The notes: generated by a model from the sequence alone, not told the origin. Counted from the first letter of the stretch, positions 1 to 7,576 are shown. The stretch is DNA of 64,000 nt from Cardiobacteriaceae bacterium (GCA_030529365.1 JAUMXB010000002.1:186001-250000); one strand, 5' to 3'. A program made the numbers and translations.

Positions 1-1
1 G

Positions 2-61
2 CGAGTGCCCGGCATCCGCGACTTGCGCCCGTCCGAGATTGCCGAGATGCAGGGGCGATAA
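2..61 (+). CDS. C-terminal end of an unidentified phage gene
   Basis: An open frame enters from the left edge and ends with TAA at 59-61, overlapping the start codon of the next gene (TAATG). Only about 19 residues are visible, ending RDLRPSEIAEMQGR. The overlap shows translational coupling with the DUF3486 gene, so it belongs to the same head operon. The fragment is too short to name; in related phages a small conserved protein sits here. Confidence 0.5.
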   Translation, partial: RVPGIRDLRPSEIAEMQGR

Positions 62-600
62 TGGCGCAAAACAGCATCAAATCGTTGCCGCCCGCGCTCT
101 TGGAGCAGCTACAAGAATGGCTGCGCGACCCGGCAATCACCCAGATCGAAGCGACGGAGCGCCTCAATGCACTACTCGCCGAAATCGGCGAGCCGCCGCG
201 CAGCAAGTCGGCGGTCAATCGTTATGCGATGAAAATGAGCGAGGTCGGCGCAAAAATCCAGCAGTCGCGCGAGATTGCCGACATGTGGATTGCCAAATTT
301 GGCAACGCCCCGCAAGGCAAGGTCGGCGCATTGCTCAACGAGCTGGTACGCAACCTCGCATTTGAAACCGCGTTGCATATGAGCGAGGACGAGGAACCGG
401 CACACCCCGGAGCGCTGAAAGAGTTGGCACAGGCGATTGAGAAGCTGGAGCGGGCGTCGACAATCAACGACAAACGTCAGCGCGAAATCGAGCAAGCCGC
501 GCTTGCCAAAGCCGCTGCAAAAGTGGAAGCGACCGCCAAATCGCAAGGCTTATCGGATGAGGCAGTCGCGCTTATCAAGCAAAAAATCCTCGGAGGCTGA
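61..600 (+). CDS. DUF3486 family protein (Mu gp27-like)
   Basis: A 179-residue, mostly helical, charged protein without signal peptide or membrane segment. Position directly before the large terminase and the general sequence (N-terminal region with LPPALLEQLQEWL, long helical C-terminus) match the DUF3486/Mu gp27 family. That family occupies the place of a small terminase subunit in Mu-like phages, so a role in recognising DNA for packaging is inferred rather than shown. The start overlaps the stop of the preceding gene. The next gene begins 2 nt after its stop, and its Shine-Dalgarno GGAGG lies inside the 3' end of this gene. Confidence 0.8.
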   Translation: MAQNSIKSLPPALLEQLQEWLRDPAITQIEATERLNALLAEIGEPPRSKSAVNRYAMKMSEVGAKIQQSREIADMWIAKFGNAPQGKVGALLNELVRNLAFETALHMSEDEEPAHPGALKELAQAIEKLERASTINDKRQREIEQAALAKAAAKVEATAKSQGLSDEAVALIKQKILGG

Positions 601-602
601 TT

Positions 603-2048
603 GTGGCCGGTGTGCTCTTGCCTTACCAAATGCGTTGGCTGGACGATCCCGCACCGGTGCGCGTCTACGCCAAATCGCGGCGTATTGGCATCAGCTGGTC
701 AACTGCCGCCGAAGCGGCGCTGATTGCTGCCGCCGCGCGCGGCATGGACGTGTGGTATGTCGGCTACAACAAGGATATGGCGGAAGAATTTATCCGCGAC
801 AGTGCCGACTGGATCAAGCATTACCAGCTGGTTGCGGACGCCATCGAGGAGGAGATCATCCACGACGACGGCAAGGACATTCTGACTTTCGTTATCCGCT
901 GCGCCAGCGGTTTTCGCATCACGGCGCTGTCGTCACGGCCCTCTAACCTGCGCGGCAAGCAAGGCTATGTCATCATCGACGAGGCGGCGTTTCATGACCA
1001 GTTGGGCGAGCTTCTGAAAGCAGCGATTGCGCTCTTGATGTGGGGCGGCAAGGTGGCCGTCATCAGCACCCACGACGGCGTGGACAACCCCTTCAACCAG
1101 CTCTGCGAAGAAATCAAGGCGGGCAAAAAACCGTACTCCCTGCACCAAACCACTTTTGACGAGGCAGTCACCGAGGGCTTGTATCAGCGTATCTGCCAAG
1201 TGCGAGGGATTGATTGGACGCCCGAGGGTGAGGCCGCATGGGTGGCCAGTATCTATGACCAATACGGCGAGGATGCCGACGAGGAGCTGCGCGTTATCCC
1301 GTCTAACAGCGGCGGCGCGGTACTCTCGCGCGCATTGCTGGAGCTGCGCGCCGTGCCCACGCCGATTGTGCGGTTGAGCAAACCCGCCAGCTGGGCGCAA
1401 ATGCCCGAGCATCTGCGCCGTGCTGAGATTGCCGATTGGTGCAATGAGACCTTGCTGCCGCTGCTCACACCGCTTGATACCAGCCGCGAGCATGTTTTTG
1501 GGATGGACTTTGCGCGGCATCGCGACCTCTCCGTGCTCATACCGCTCTCTATCGCCCCTGATACGCGGCGGCGTCCTGAATTTGTGATTGAGCTGTCCAA
1601 TATCCCGCACGCGCAGCAGCGGCAAATCCTCTTTTACGTGCTCGACCGCTTGCCGCGCCTCTCGGCGGCATGGCTCGATGCCACCGGCAACGGCGAGTAT
1701 CTCGCCGAGACCGCCTTTGACCGCTACGGCCACCTCGTCAACCAGGTCAAAATCAGCAACAACTGGTACGGCGAGCACATGCCGCCGATGATTGCCGCGA
1801 TTGAGGACGATGCTTTGCCCGTGCCAAAGGACGCCGAGATCATCAACGACCTGCGCGCCCTGGAGCGCATCGACGGCATCGTCAAGCTCGGCAAGCACCG
1901 CACCGGCAAGGACAAGGACCGCCACGGCGACGCCGCGATAGCGCTGTGTCTGGCCTACGCCGCATCGCGTACCGACAACATGCCGCCGGTGGAAGTCGCG
2001 ATTGAGGCAAGAACACCGGATAACGAACAGACCTATTTGGAGTATTGA
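603..2048 (+). CDS. Phage terminase large subunit (Mu gp28-like)
   Basis: A 481-residue packaging ATPase/nuclease that would drive DNA into proheads. The N-terminal ATPase shows a Walker A-like segment (SRRIGISWS, about residues 21-29) and a Walker B segment YVIIDEAAF near residue 121. The C-terminal nuclease half contains FGMDFARH and the late DRHGDAAIAL segment, which supply acidic residues. Length matches Mu gp28-type terminases. A GTG start at 603 is chosen because GGAGG lies about 8 nt upstream and no better ATG follows. It is co-transcribed with the DUF3486 gene, and an operator-like palindrome starts 5 nt after the stop. Confidence 0.9.
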   Translation: MAGVLLPYQMRWLDDPAPVRVYAKSRRIGISWSTAAEAALIAAAARGMDVWYVGYNKDMAEEFIRDSADWIKHYQLVADAIEEEIIHDDGKDILTFVIRCASGFRITALSSRPSNLRGKQGYVIIDEAAFHDQLGELLKAAIALLMWGGKVAVISTHDGVDNPFNQLCEEIKAGKKPYSLHQTTFDEAVTEGLYQRICQVRGIDWTPEGEAAWVASIYDQYGEDADEELRVIPSNSGGAVLSRALLELRAVPTPIVRLSKPASWAQMPEHLRRAEIADWCNETLLPLLTPLDTSREHVFGMDFARHRDLSVLIPLSIAPDTRRRPEFVIELSNIPHAQQRQILFYVLDRLPRLSAAWLDATGNGEYLAETAFDRYGHLVNQVKISNNWYGEHMPPMIAAIEDDALPVPKDAEIINDLRALERIDGIVKLGKHRTGKDKDRHGDAAIALCLAYAASRTDNMPPVEVAIEARTPDNEQTYLEY

Positions 2049-2052
2049 GAGC

Positions 2053-2083
2053 ATTTGCGGCGCTGTTGCAAATAGCGCAAAAT
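2053..2083. promoter_or_regulatory. Operator-like palindrome, copy 1 (start of moron cassette)
   Basis: Half-sites ATTTGCGGC and GTTGCAAAT are separated by 3 bp and followed by AGCG. The same layout recurs at 2920, 15104 and, degenerately, at 25115. A weak promoter TTGCGG (2055-2060) with 17-bp spacing to CAAAAT (2078-2083) overlaps it. It sits between the terminase and the SAP-domain gene, so it could give that gene a separately controlled transcript. The regulator is unknown; the phage repressor or Cro-like protein is inferred. Confidence 0.45.
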
Positions 2084-2089
2084 CATCTC

Positions 2090-2908
2090 ATGAACACACA
2101 TACCGATTTTGCGCCTGAGCGGCGCTTTTACGAACAGGCTTATCAGCAGATCATTGTGGATGGGAAGATTGCTTTTCCCCGAGGTGCCCAGCAGGCCAAG
2201 ACCTTATTGTTGCGCGACTTGCGGCATGGCGATACTGATAAAACTACCAAAGCCTTGATGGAAAAGATGCAAGCGCAAGATTTTGCGTGGCCGCTGCATC
2301 AGCGCTGCGTGCAATTGTGCCTGGAACACGAGATTTACCCCGGCGCTTTTCATTATCTAGCTCTGCGTCCTCATTCACCCGAAACCTTGCCCGAAGCGCT
2401 TACTTTGCTGACGGTGCCCGAAATCAAAGCCGTGCTCAAGGCGCATGGCCAGCCGGTTACCGGCAAGCGCGCAGACTTGGAACGGCAGGCGCAGGAAGTA
2501 TTGCGGCTTGAAGACCTGCGCAGCAATTACACGGAAAAATTGGCGCAGCAGCAGGAGAAATTCAACCAGATGGCGCTCAAGGAGAAATATCACGCCTTGG
2601 TGAGCATGGTGGATATGCGCGCGCATTTTTTGCGACGGGTAGAGCAGCTGCAAGAGCTGCTGCAAGGGGAAGTGTTTAAACACGCGCTCCTGCCGATCGA
2701 AGCCGAGCCGGACGATGCCAAACTGGCGGCGCTGCTGGATGGATCGGGCTACGTCGATGCCGTCACGGAAAGCACCATCCATAAATTGCTTCCTCTATTT
2801 CCGGGCGGCGAACAGGAAATTTATACCAGACGTTTGCGGCGCGAATCCGCGCCGGAACGCCGACCGCAGCGGCAACCGTGGTGGAAAAAGCTCCGGCTGT
2901 GGAAATAA
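2090..2908 (+). CDS. SAP-domain-containing phage protein, function unknown
   Basis: A 272-residue soluble protein. Residues about 108-140 read LTVPEIKAVLKAHGQPVTGK followed by RADLERQAQ, which fits a SAP helix-extension-helix DNA-binding motif. A helical, probably coiled-coil stretch (about 150-190) follows, and the last 30 residues are rich in Arg/Trp/Lys. The ATG at 2090 is preferred over the upstream TTG because that codon lies before the operator palindrome. The gene sits between terminase and portal, where standard Mu-like phages have no such gene, and has its own promoter-like element, so it is probably a moron. Function is not recognised. Confidence 0.6.
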   Translation: MNTHTDFAPERRFYEQAYQQIIVDGKIAFPRGAQQAKTLLLRDLRHGDTDKTTKALMEKMQAQDFAWPLHQRCVQLCLEHEIYPGAFHYLALRPHSPETLPEALTLLTVPEIKAVLKAHGQPVTGKRADLERQAQEVLRLEDLRSNYTEKLAQQQEKFNQMALKEKYHALVSMVDMRAHFLRRVEQLQELLQGEVFKHALLPIEAEPDDAKLAALLDGSGYVDAVTESTIHKLLPLFPGGEQEIYTRRLRRESAPERRPQRQPWWKKLRLWK

Positions 2909-2919
2909 ATTTCCCCAAT

Positions 2920-2950
2920 ATTTGAAACTCGGTTACAAATAGCGTATCTT
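2920..2950 (+). promoter_or_regulatory. Promoter overlapped by operator palindrome, copy 2
   Basis: Half-sites ATTTGAAAC and GTTACAAAT (3-bp gap, 2920-2940) form the best copy of the palindrome and are followed by AGCG. A sigma70-like promoter overlaps it: TTGAAA (2922-2927), 17-bp spacer, TATCTT (2945-2950). A protein bound to the palindrome would cover the -35 and spacer. The promoter would drive the C4-like RNA and the Rha gene, which is the logic of the P1 immI operon. Confidence 0.55.
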
Positions 2951-3045
2951 TTGCTTCGAGGCGTAAGAACCTCTACAAAAGGCGGAAAGCTGCCCCCGAC
3001 AGATTGGCGGTTTTTTTGTACCTGCGTGCAAGCGCTTGTTTATGT

Positions 3046-3120
3046 CGGGAGGGCGGAGAATACAAGACCCCGCAAGGGGGAATTATCCCGGCCGTCCTTT
3101 TGCGGTTTCTTAACCTCCCG
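3046..3120 (+). ncRNA. Candidate C4-type antisense RNA upstream of the Rha gene
   Basis: A 75-nt segment is closed by a perfect 7-bp stem, CGGGAGG (3046-3052) with CCTCCCG (3114-3120). It contains a CCCC-GCAA-GGGG tetraloop hairpin (3068-3079). TCCTTTTG at 3095-3102 is perfectly complementary to CAAAAGGA at 3183-3190, the ribosome-binding site of the Rha gene at 3198. Size, position and complementarity match the P1/P7 C4 antisense RNA, which is processed from the antirepressor mRNA leader and blocks its translation. The assignment is by structure and context; no covariance-model search was run. Confidence 0.6.
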
Positions 3121-3128
3121 GCGCCCTA

Positions 3129-3158
3129 TGAGGAGAATCCAATTTTGGACTCTCCTCA
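3129..3158 (+). promoter_or_regulatory. Leader hairpin before the Rha gene
   Basis: TGAGGAGAATCC (3129-3140) pairs with GGACTCTCCTCA (3147-3158), giving a 12-bp stem with one mismatch and a 6-nt loop. There is no U-run, so it is not an ordinary terminator. It lies between the C4-like RNA and the ribosome-binding site of the Rha gene. It may be a processing site or part of the antisense target. Confidence 0.45.
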
Positions 3159-3197
3159 ACGGCTGAAAACGTAAGAAATTTTCAAAAGGAGTCTCTC

Positions 3198-3902
3198 ATG
3201 ACAAGCTACAAAGAACCGCTGGTTCGCCTTTCCGGTAACCGCCTGATTACCACCTCTCTTGCCGTCTCTCATCATTTCGGAAAAAAACACGCACATGTTT
3301 TGCGTGACATACAATTACTTGAATGTTCGCCTGAATTTGGTGCGTCGAATTTTCGACTCTCGTCGTACACCACCAGCCAAGGCAAGCAACTGCCCATGTA
3401 TGAAATCACCCGCGACGGCTTTTCCTTCCTCTGCATGGGGTTTACCGGCCGAGCGGCGGCGCAGTGGAAAGAAAAATACATTGCTGCCTTCAACGCTTTG
3501 GAACAGCAGGCACTGCAAGCACCTACCGCGCCATTCCGCCTTGAAGCGCATATGGCCACGCTTGCCCAGGGCATGACGGCTCTGCTTGCGCAAAACCAAC
3601 TGGTGCACCGCTATATCGCGCTCCTCGAAATGAACCAGAAGAGCAAGCGCCGTATCAAGCGCGAAGATGAAGCCATCATCCGCCAGTTGCACGACGAAGG
3701 CATGCGCCAGGCCGATATTGCGCGGCTTTTGCGCATTTCCGCTACCTCAGTCAACCGCATCCTGCACGGGGAATACAAATTTTCCGACAGCCCTGCCGGC
3801 AAGGGCATCAGCGAGTTGCTGGAAGAAATGCTTGCCCGCGAGCAAGCGCAATTGTCCGCAGCGCTTATCACACTGCCGCACGATTCGGAGGTGCGCTCAT
3901 GA
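3198..3902 (+). CDS. Rha family phage regulatory protein with C-terminal helix-turn-helix
   Basis: A 234-residue cytoplasmic protein. The N-terminal 100 residues carry the Rha (pRha) signature: VSHHFGKKHAHVLRDI, then YEITRDGFSFLCMGFTG and AAQWKEKYIAAFNALE. Residues about 150-195 form a helix-turn-helix (IRQLHDEGMRQADIARLL, then SATSVNRIL). Rha proteins are often encoded in immunity loci and can act as antirepressors or block phage growth in particular hosts. The AAAGGAG ribosome-binding site is the predicted target of the C4-like RNA upstream. Its stop overlaps the next gene by 4 nt. It interrupts the head operon, so it is probably an acquired cassette. Confidence 0.75.
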   Translation: MTSYKEPLVRLSGNRLITTSLAVSHHFGKKHAHVLRDIQLLECSPEFGASNFRLSSYTTSQGKQLPMYEITRDGFSFLCMGFTGRAAAQWKEKYIAAFNALEQQALQAPTAPFRLEAHMATLAQGMTALLAQNQLVHRYIALLEMNQKSKRRIKREDEAIIRQLHDEGMRQADIARLLRISATSVNRILHGEYKFSDSPAGKGISELLEEMLAREQAQLSAALITLPHDSEVRS

Positions 3903-4099
3903 GCCTGATCAGCCGCAAACAGTCGCAGTTTGATAATGCCCGCGATGTACTTCATGCCACCGACAGCGTGCTGGGGTTGATTGAGGACTTGACCGCCAAC
4001 CAGCGCGAAGATCAGGTGATGTGCAATACCGCCGGGCTTTTCTGGATTGTCAGCCTGTTGCGCGATGAAATCCGACCGCACCTGCAAGACAAGCCCTGA
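3899..4099 (+). CDS. Small hypothetical phage protein
   Basis: A 66-residue protein starting in an ATGA overlap with the Rha gene, so the two are translationally coupled. It is helical with no recognised domain; a central segment reads CNTAAGLF-like (MCNTAGLFWIVSLLRDEI), not hydrophobic enough for a clear membrane helix. It is the last gene of the moron cassette and is followed by a strong terminator at 4120. Function unknown; a partner or accessory of the Rha protein is possible. Confidence 0.55.
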   Translation: MSLISRKQSQFDNARDVLHATDSVLGLIEDLTANQREDQVMCNTAGLFWIVSLLRDEIRPHLQDKP

Positions 4100-4119
4100 T
4101 ACACTGATCAACCACACCA

Positions 4120-4151
4120 GGCGCAGCATTGCCCGCTGCGCCTTTTCTTTT
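4120..4151 (+). terminator. Rho-independent terminator ending the Rha cassette
   Basis: GGCGCAGC (4120-4127) pairs perfectly with GCTGCGCC (4135-4142) across a 7-nt loop, followed by TTTTCTTTT. It ends the cassette transcript immediately before the promoter-like motif at 4152. Confidence 0.85.
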
Positions 4152-4173
4152 GGCTAACTAGTCTAATCGCGCC
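4152..4173 (+). promoter_or_regulatory. Phage late-promoter-like motif, copy 1
   Basis: GGCTAACTAGTCTAATC followed by GCGCC. The same sequence recurs at 7711 and 24094. TCTAAT matches a -10 hexamer at 5 of 6 positions and no -35 is evident, as in activator-dependent Mu promoters. It begins one base after the terminator and about 50 nt before the portal gene, where transcription must restart. Confidence 0.6.
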
Positions 4174-4220
4174 TTGGCGCTTCTCCGCCTATGCTCCGTC
4201 ATTATCCCCGGAGTATTTAT

Positions 4221-5678
4221 ATGGCACGAAAAAAATCATCACGGAAACATAAACCTAACAAACCCCTGGCGATGGAAGTGGCGGTTGAGCGCGGCCTTAC
4301 CACCGTCGAAAGCATCGACAAGATTTTGAACGATCGCCTCGGCGGCGACACCAACGCCTATCGCGACTTGCTCACCGATACCACCGTTACCGGATGCTGG
4401 GCGCAGCGGCAAACCGCGCTTGCGAAACTTGAGCGCCAAGTATTGCCGCATGACCCGGACAATCCCGCCGACGTCGAGGCCGCCGAGTTTGTCGAAGCGC
4501 AGCTTGCGCGCGTCAACTTTGACCAAATCCTCAAGGCCATGCACTGGGGCGTGTTTTACGGCTTGGCCGTCGGCGAAATCATGTGGGGCGTCGAAGATGG
4601 CCGCGTGGTGCTCGATCATGTGTTGGTGCGCGACAGAGCCAAATTTAAATACGACGTCGACGGGCAGCTGCTCTACACCGGCAATAATGCTGATGAGGTA
4701 ATGCCGGAGCGCAAGTTTTGGATGTTCTCGGCAGGCGGTGACACAACCGACAACCCCTACGGCTTGGGGCTGGCGCATTTTCTCTACTGGCCGATTTTGT
4801 TCAAAAAACACAACGTCAAATTTTGGTTGATGGGCAACGAGAAGGCGGCAACCTCTATCCCGCACGGCACCTTTGACCCCCGCTCGCCCACCGCCGCCAA
4901 CGACAAGCAACAGCTGCTCGCCGCGCTTTCCGCCATCAAAAATGGCTCGGCCACTGCCACCCCGAACAATACGCTGGTGCAGCTCCTCAAAGGCGAGAGC
5001 GGCACCCAGGATTACGAGACGCTGTGCCGCTACATGGACGAGGGCATCGCCCTGGTGACGCTGGGGCAGGTGATGACCAGCCAGGCGGTGGGCGGGCAGT
5101 ACAAGGCCGAGGTGCAGGACGACGTCAAAGACGACATCATCAAGGCCGATGCCGACCTGCTCTGCGCCTCCTTTAACGCGACGATTGCGACGTGGTTGAC
5201 GGAGTGGAATTTTCCGAGTGCCAAGCCGCCGAAGCTGTGGCTGCTCGCCGAAGAACCAGACGAGAGCGAGGCCAAGGCCGAGATGTACGCCAAGCTCGCC
5301 GTGCTCGGCTACCGCCCGACGCTGGATCATGTGAAAGAAGTATTCGGCGGCGACTGGGAGGTCATACCGCAAGGCGCATTGCCTGCGCCGGAGGATACGC
5401 CGCCTGCCGACTTTGCTGAGGGCGACCCCGAGCCGGAAACCCCGCCCGACAGCATGAGCGAACGCTTGGCACGCGAACTCGCGCCACACAATGACCAATG
5501 GATTGCCCGCATCGCCGATGAACTCGGCCAGTGCGAAACCCTGCTCGAATTCCGCGAGCGTTTGGATGCGCTTGCCGGTGAGTTGTCCATCGACGATTAC
5601 GCGGAGATATTGGCTCGCGCGAGCACCGCCGCGCACTTTGCCGGGCGCGCCGAAGCATCCGATGAGGGACGCGCATGA
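4221..5678 (+). CDS. DUF935 phage portal protein (Mu gp29-like)
   Basis: A 485-residue portal subunit, expected to form the dodecameric ring at the capsid vertex through which DNA is packaged. Family-typical segments are visible: MHWGVFYGLAVGEIMW (about 107-122), VRDRAKFKYD, and LYWPILFKKHNVKFWLMGNE (about 185-204). The C-terminal 100 residues are acidic and proline-rich. The start at 4221 is chosen because GGAG lies upstream and it removes a non-conserved leader from the ATG at 4191. The stop overlaps the start of the F-like gene (ATGA). Transcription probably begins at the motif at 4152. Confidence 0.9.
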   Translation: MARKKSSRKHKPNKPLAMEVAVERGLTTVESIDKILNDRLGGDTNAYRDLLTDTTVTGCWAQRQTALAKLERQVLPHDPDNPADVEAAEFVEAQLARVNFDQILKAMHWGVFYGLAVGEIMWGVEDGRVVLDHVLVRDRAKFKYDVDGQLLYTGNNADEVMPERKFWMFSAGGDTTDNPYGLGLAHFLYWPILFKKHNVKFWLMGNEKAATSIPHGTFDPRSPTAANDKQQLLAALSAIKNGSATATPNNTLVQLLKGESGTQDYETLCRYMDEGIALVTLGQVMTSQAVGGQYKAEVQDDVKDDIIKADADLLCASFNATIATWLTEWNFPSAKPPKLWLLAEEPDESEAKAEMYAKLAVLGYRPTLDHVKEVFGGDWEVIPQGALPAPEDTPPADFAEGDPEPETPPDSMSERLARELAPHNDQWIARIADELGQCETLLEFRERLDALAGELSIDDYAEILARASTAAHFAGRAEASDEGRA

Positions 5679-6928
5679 GCCTTGCCCACCGTCGCCTGCC
5701 GTTTAGCGAGCAAATCCGATTTTTTCGCGGCAAGCTCAATATCCCCACGCAAAGCTACGCCGACATCTACGGCGCGGAGCATGATGCCGCCTTTGTCGTC
5801 GCCGGTATGGCGCGCATGGATATGCTTGCCGACATGCGGCAAGCGGTGGACAAATCCATTGCAGGGGGGATGTCGCTCGCAAAATTCCGCAAAAGTTTTG
5901 ACAGTATCGTTGCGCGCTACGGCTGGCAGTACAACGGCGGCCGTGACTGGCGCAGCCGCATCATCTACGACACCAACCTCTACAGCAGCTATCAGGCGGG
6001 CAGATACGAGCAGCAGCAAAGCATCAAGCATCTGCGTCCTTATTGGGAATATCAGCATCTTGATGGGCAAAAACACCCGCGCCCCGAGCACGAGGCATGG
6101 GACGGGCTGGTACTGCATGCCGATGATCCGTGGTGGCAGACGCATTACCCCATCAATGCCTACGGCTGCAAATGCACCGTCTTTGCCCACAGCGAGCGCA
6201 GCCTTGCGCGCAACGGCCTCAAGGTCGGCAAGGCACCACCTGTCGAGATGCACACCGTGGTTGTCGGTAAAAACAGCGCCAACCCGCGCATGGTTGCCGT
6301 GCCCAAGGGCATTGACCCCGGCTTTGACCGTATCCCAGGCAAAGATCGTGAACGTGCTGCACAAATGCTGCTCGAAAAGGCCAAGGGCGTACCCCCGAAG
6401 ATGGCCAGCACGGCAGTCTCGGCAACGCTCGCTCATGCCCAGGTGCGGCGTCTGCTCAATGCCGAAGTGGCCGAGATGGTGGACACCGTGGCACGCGAAA
6501 AGGTGGCGCGCGGCGTCAACAAGTCGGTGGGCGTCATCCTCCCCGAGATTATCGAGGCGCTCACCGCGCGCGACATGGCACCGGCCACTGCCGTGATCAC
6601 CCTGCGCGACCGCGACATCCTCCACGCCCTGCGCGATGACAAGCACCAGCCGTTGCCGGTGGATTTTTGGCGCAATATCGCAGAGCACATTGCCGCGCCC
6701 GAAGCCGTGCTGCTCATGAAAAACGAAACGCCACCGGTGCTGCTCTATATCTACGACCTGGGCGGCGACAAGGGCAAGATGGCGCTGAAAATGGATTACG
6801 ATCTTGAGGTGAGGACGCCGGAAGGCAAGCGCAAAATCAAGGGAAACATCCTGCGCACCGGCTCAATGCTTTACACACAAGATGAAATTGAAAGCCTGAA
6901 AGGGCATATCGAAATCTGGAAGAAGTAA
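5675..6928 (+). CDS. Mu F-like head morphogenesis protein with C-terminal nuclease-like domain
   Basis: A 417-residue minor head protein. Residues about 115-170 carry the Phage_Mu_F signature: HPRPEHEAWDG, DDPWWQTHYPINAYGCKC, with His and Cys residues suited to metal binding. F-like proteins are ejected or head-assembly proteins bound near the portal. The last 130 residues (from about 285) look like a separate alpha/beta unit with ITLRDRDILHAL and LLYIYDLG. They resemble the PBECR nuclease-like domains often fused to F-like proteins; that part is inference. It overlaps the portal gene by 4 nt. A tRNA-like element on the other strand follows. Confidence 0.85.
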   Translation: MSLAHRRLPFSEQIRFFRGKLNIPTQSYADIYGAEHDAAFVVAGMARMDMLADMRQAVDKSIAGGMSLAKFRKSFDSIVARYGWQYNGGRDWRSRIIYDTNLYSSYQAGRYEQQQSIKHLRPYWEYQHLDGQKHPRPEHEAWDGLVLHADDPWWQTHYPINAYGCKCTVFAHSERSLARNGLKVGKAPPVEMHTVVVGKNSANPRMVAVPKGIDPGFDRIPGKDRERAAQMLLEKAKGVPPKMASTAVSATLAHAQVRRLLNAEVAEMVDTVAREKVARGVNKSVGVILPEIIEALTARDMAPATAVITLRDRDILHALRDDKHQPLPVDFWRNIAEHIAAPEAVLLMKNETPPVLLYIYDLGGDKGKMALKMDYDLEVRTPEGKRKIKGNILRTGSMLYTQDEIESLKGHIEIWKK

Positions 6929-6935
6929 CGGGGGC

Positions 6936-7061
6936 GATACGCCGGGCAGGATTCGAACCTGCACTATACACCAAGGCAGGATGGCGATTTACCCCGTTGT
7001 ATAAACCATCATCCCTTGAGCCTCGCTGCCCTCTCACCTTAATTGGGCCCTTCGGCGTATC
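6936..7061 (-). ncRNA. tRNA-like structured element, 126 nt
   Basis: Read on the minus strand, the ends pair perfectly over 9 bp (GATACGCCG with CGGCGTATC). Next to the 3' end is a canonical T-arm, GCAGG-TTCGAAT-CCTGC. Near the 5' end is a D-arm-like hairpin, GCCC-loop-GGGC with AAGG in the loop. The central 65 nt exceed a normal anticodon plus variable region and form a hairpin closed by GGATG/CATCC. I found no clean anticodon arm, and no CCA follows. A -10-like TATACT ends about 10 nt upstream (7072-7077). It could be a degenerate tRNA, a tRNA mimic or a novel phage RNA. Confidence 0.5.
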
Positions 7062-7088
7062 ACCTGCAAGCAGTATAACGGAAAGCAC

Positions 7089-7547
7089 ATGGCAACACTG
7101 AATATTAACGATCCCCGCATCATCGCCTACCTTGAAGACCTCGCCCGCGCCGGATTCTTGGACAAAGCCGTCTGGAAAACCATTGGTGAGGCACTGCTGC
7201 GCTCAACCAAAAAGCGCTATGCGAAACAGCAGGCGCCGGACGGTACACGCTGGGCGCCGCTCTCGCCCCAATACGCCGCGTGGAAAAAGCGCCACAAAAA
7301 AGGGCGGAAAATCCTGAAGCTGGAAGGGGAAATGCGCAATACCTTGAACTATCAGGCAGGCGATGCCTCAGTAGCGATTGGCTCAGACCGTGAATACTCT
7401 TCCATCCACCAATTCGGCGGGCGCTTTAAAGCGTTTGGCCAGCACAACGCGGTGATGCCTGCCCGTCCGTTTTTGGGGCTGTCTGCCGAGGATGAGCAAG
7501 CCATCTTGGACACCATCGCCGACGCTTTTGAGGCCAATCAGCCCTGA
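7089..7547 (+). CDS. Phage virion morphogenesis protein (Mu G-like)
   Basis: A 152-residue basic protein of the Mu gpG family, involved in joining tails to heads. Family features are the central WAPLSPQYAAWKK, GRKILKLEGEMRNTL, then SIHQFGG and the C-terminal MPARPFLGLS. ATG at 7089 follows the tRNA-like element; the upstream ribosome-binding site GGAAAG is moderate. It is followed 7 nt later by a terminator, so it ends the portal-F-G transcript. Confidence 0.85.
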   Translation: MATLNINDPRIIAYLEDLARAGFLDKAVWKTIGEALLRSTKKRYAKQQAPDGTRWAPLSPQYAAWKKRHKKGRKILKLEGEMRNTLNYQAGDASVAIGSDREYSSIHQFGGRFKAFGQHNAVMPARPFLGLSAEDEQAILDTIADAFEANQP

Positions 7548-7553
7548 CCGCGT

Positions 7554-7576
7554 AAACGGCGTTTTAAGCCGTTTTT
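7554..7576 (+). terminator. Terminator after the G-like gene
   Basis: AAACGGC (7554-7560) pairs with GCCGTTT (7568-7574) around GTTTTAA and continues into a T-run. It separates the portal-F-G transcript from the protease-capsid transcript. The rest of the gap to 7711 shows nothing recognisable. Confidence 0.75.

Noticed and set aside
2951-3166. 71-codon frame in the Rha leader
   Set aside because: It covers the structured C4-like region, lacks a ribosome-binding site and has no protein-like composition.
4239-5636. 465-codon open frame on the minus strand
   Set aside because: It is antisense to the portal gene, which has clear family motifs. The antisense frame is open only because of the codon bias of the GC-rich gene.
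6936-7061. Ordinary tRNA gene
   Set aside because: T-arm and acceptor-like stem are good, but no standard anticodon stem-loop fits and the length is far above any normal tRNA. It is listed as tRNA-like instead.
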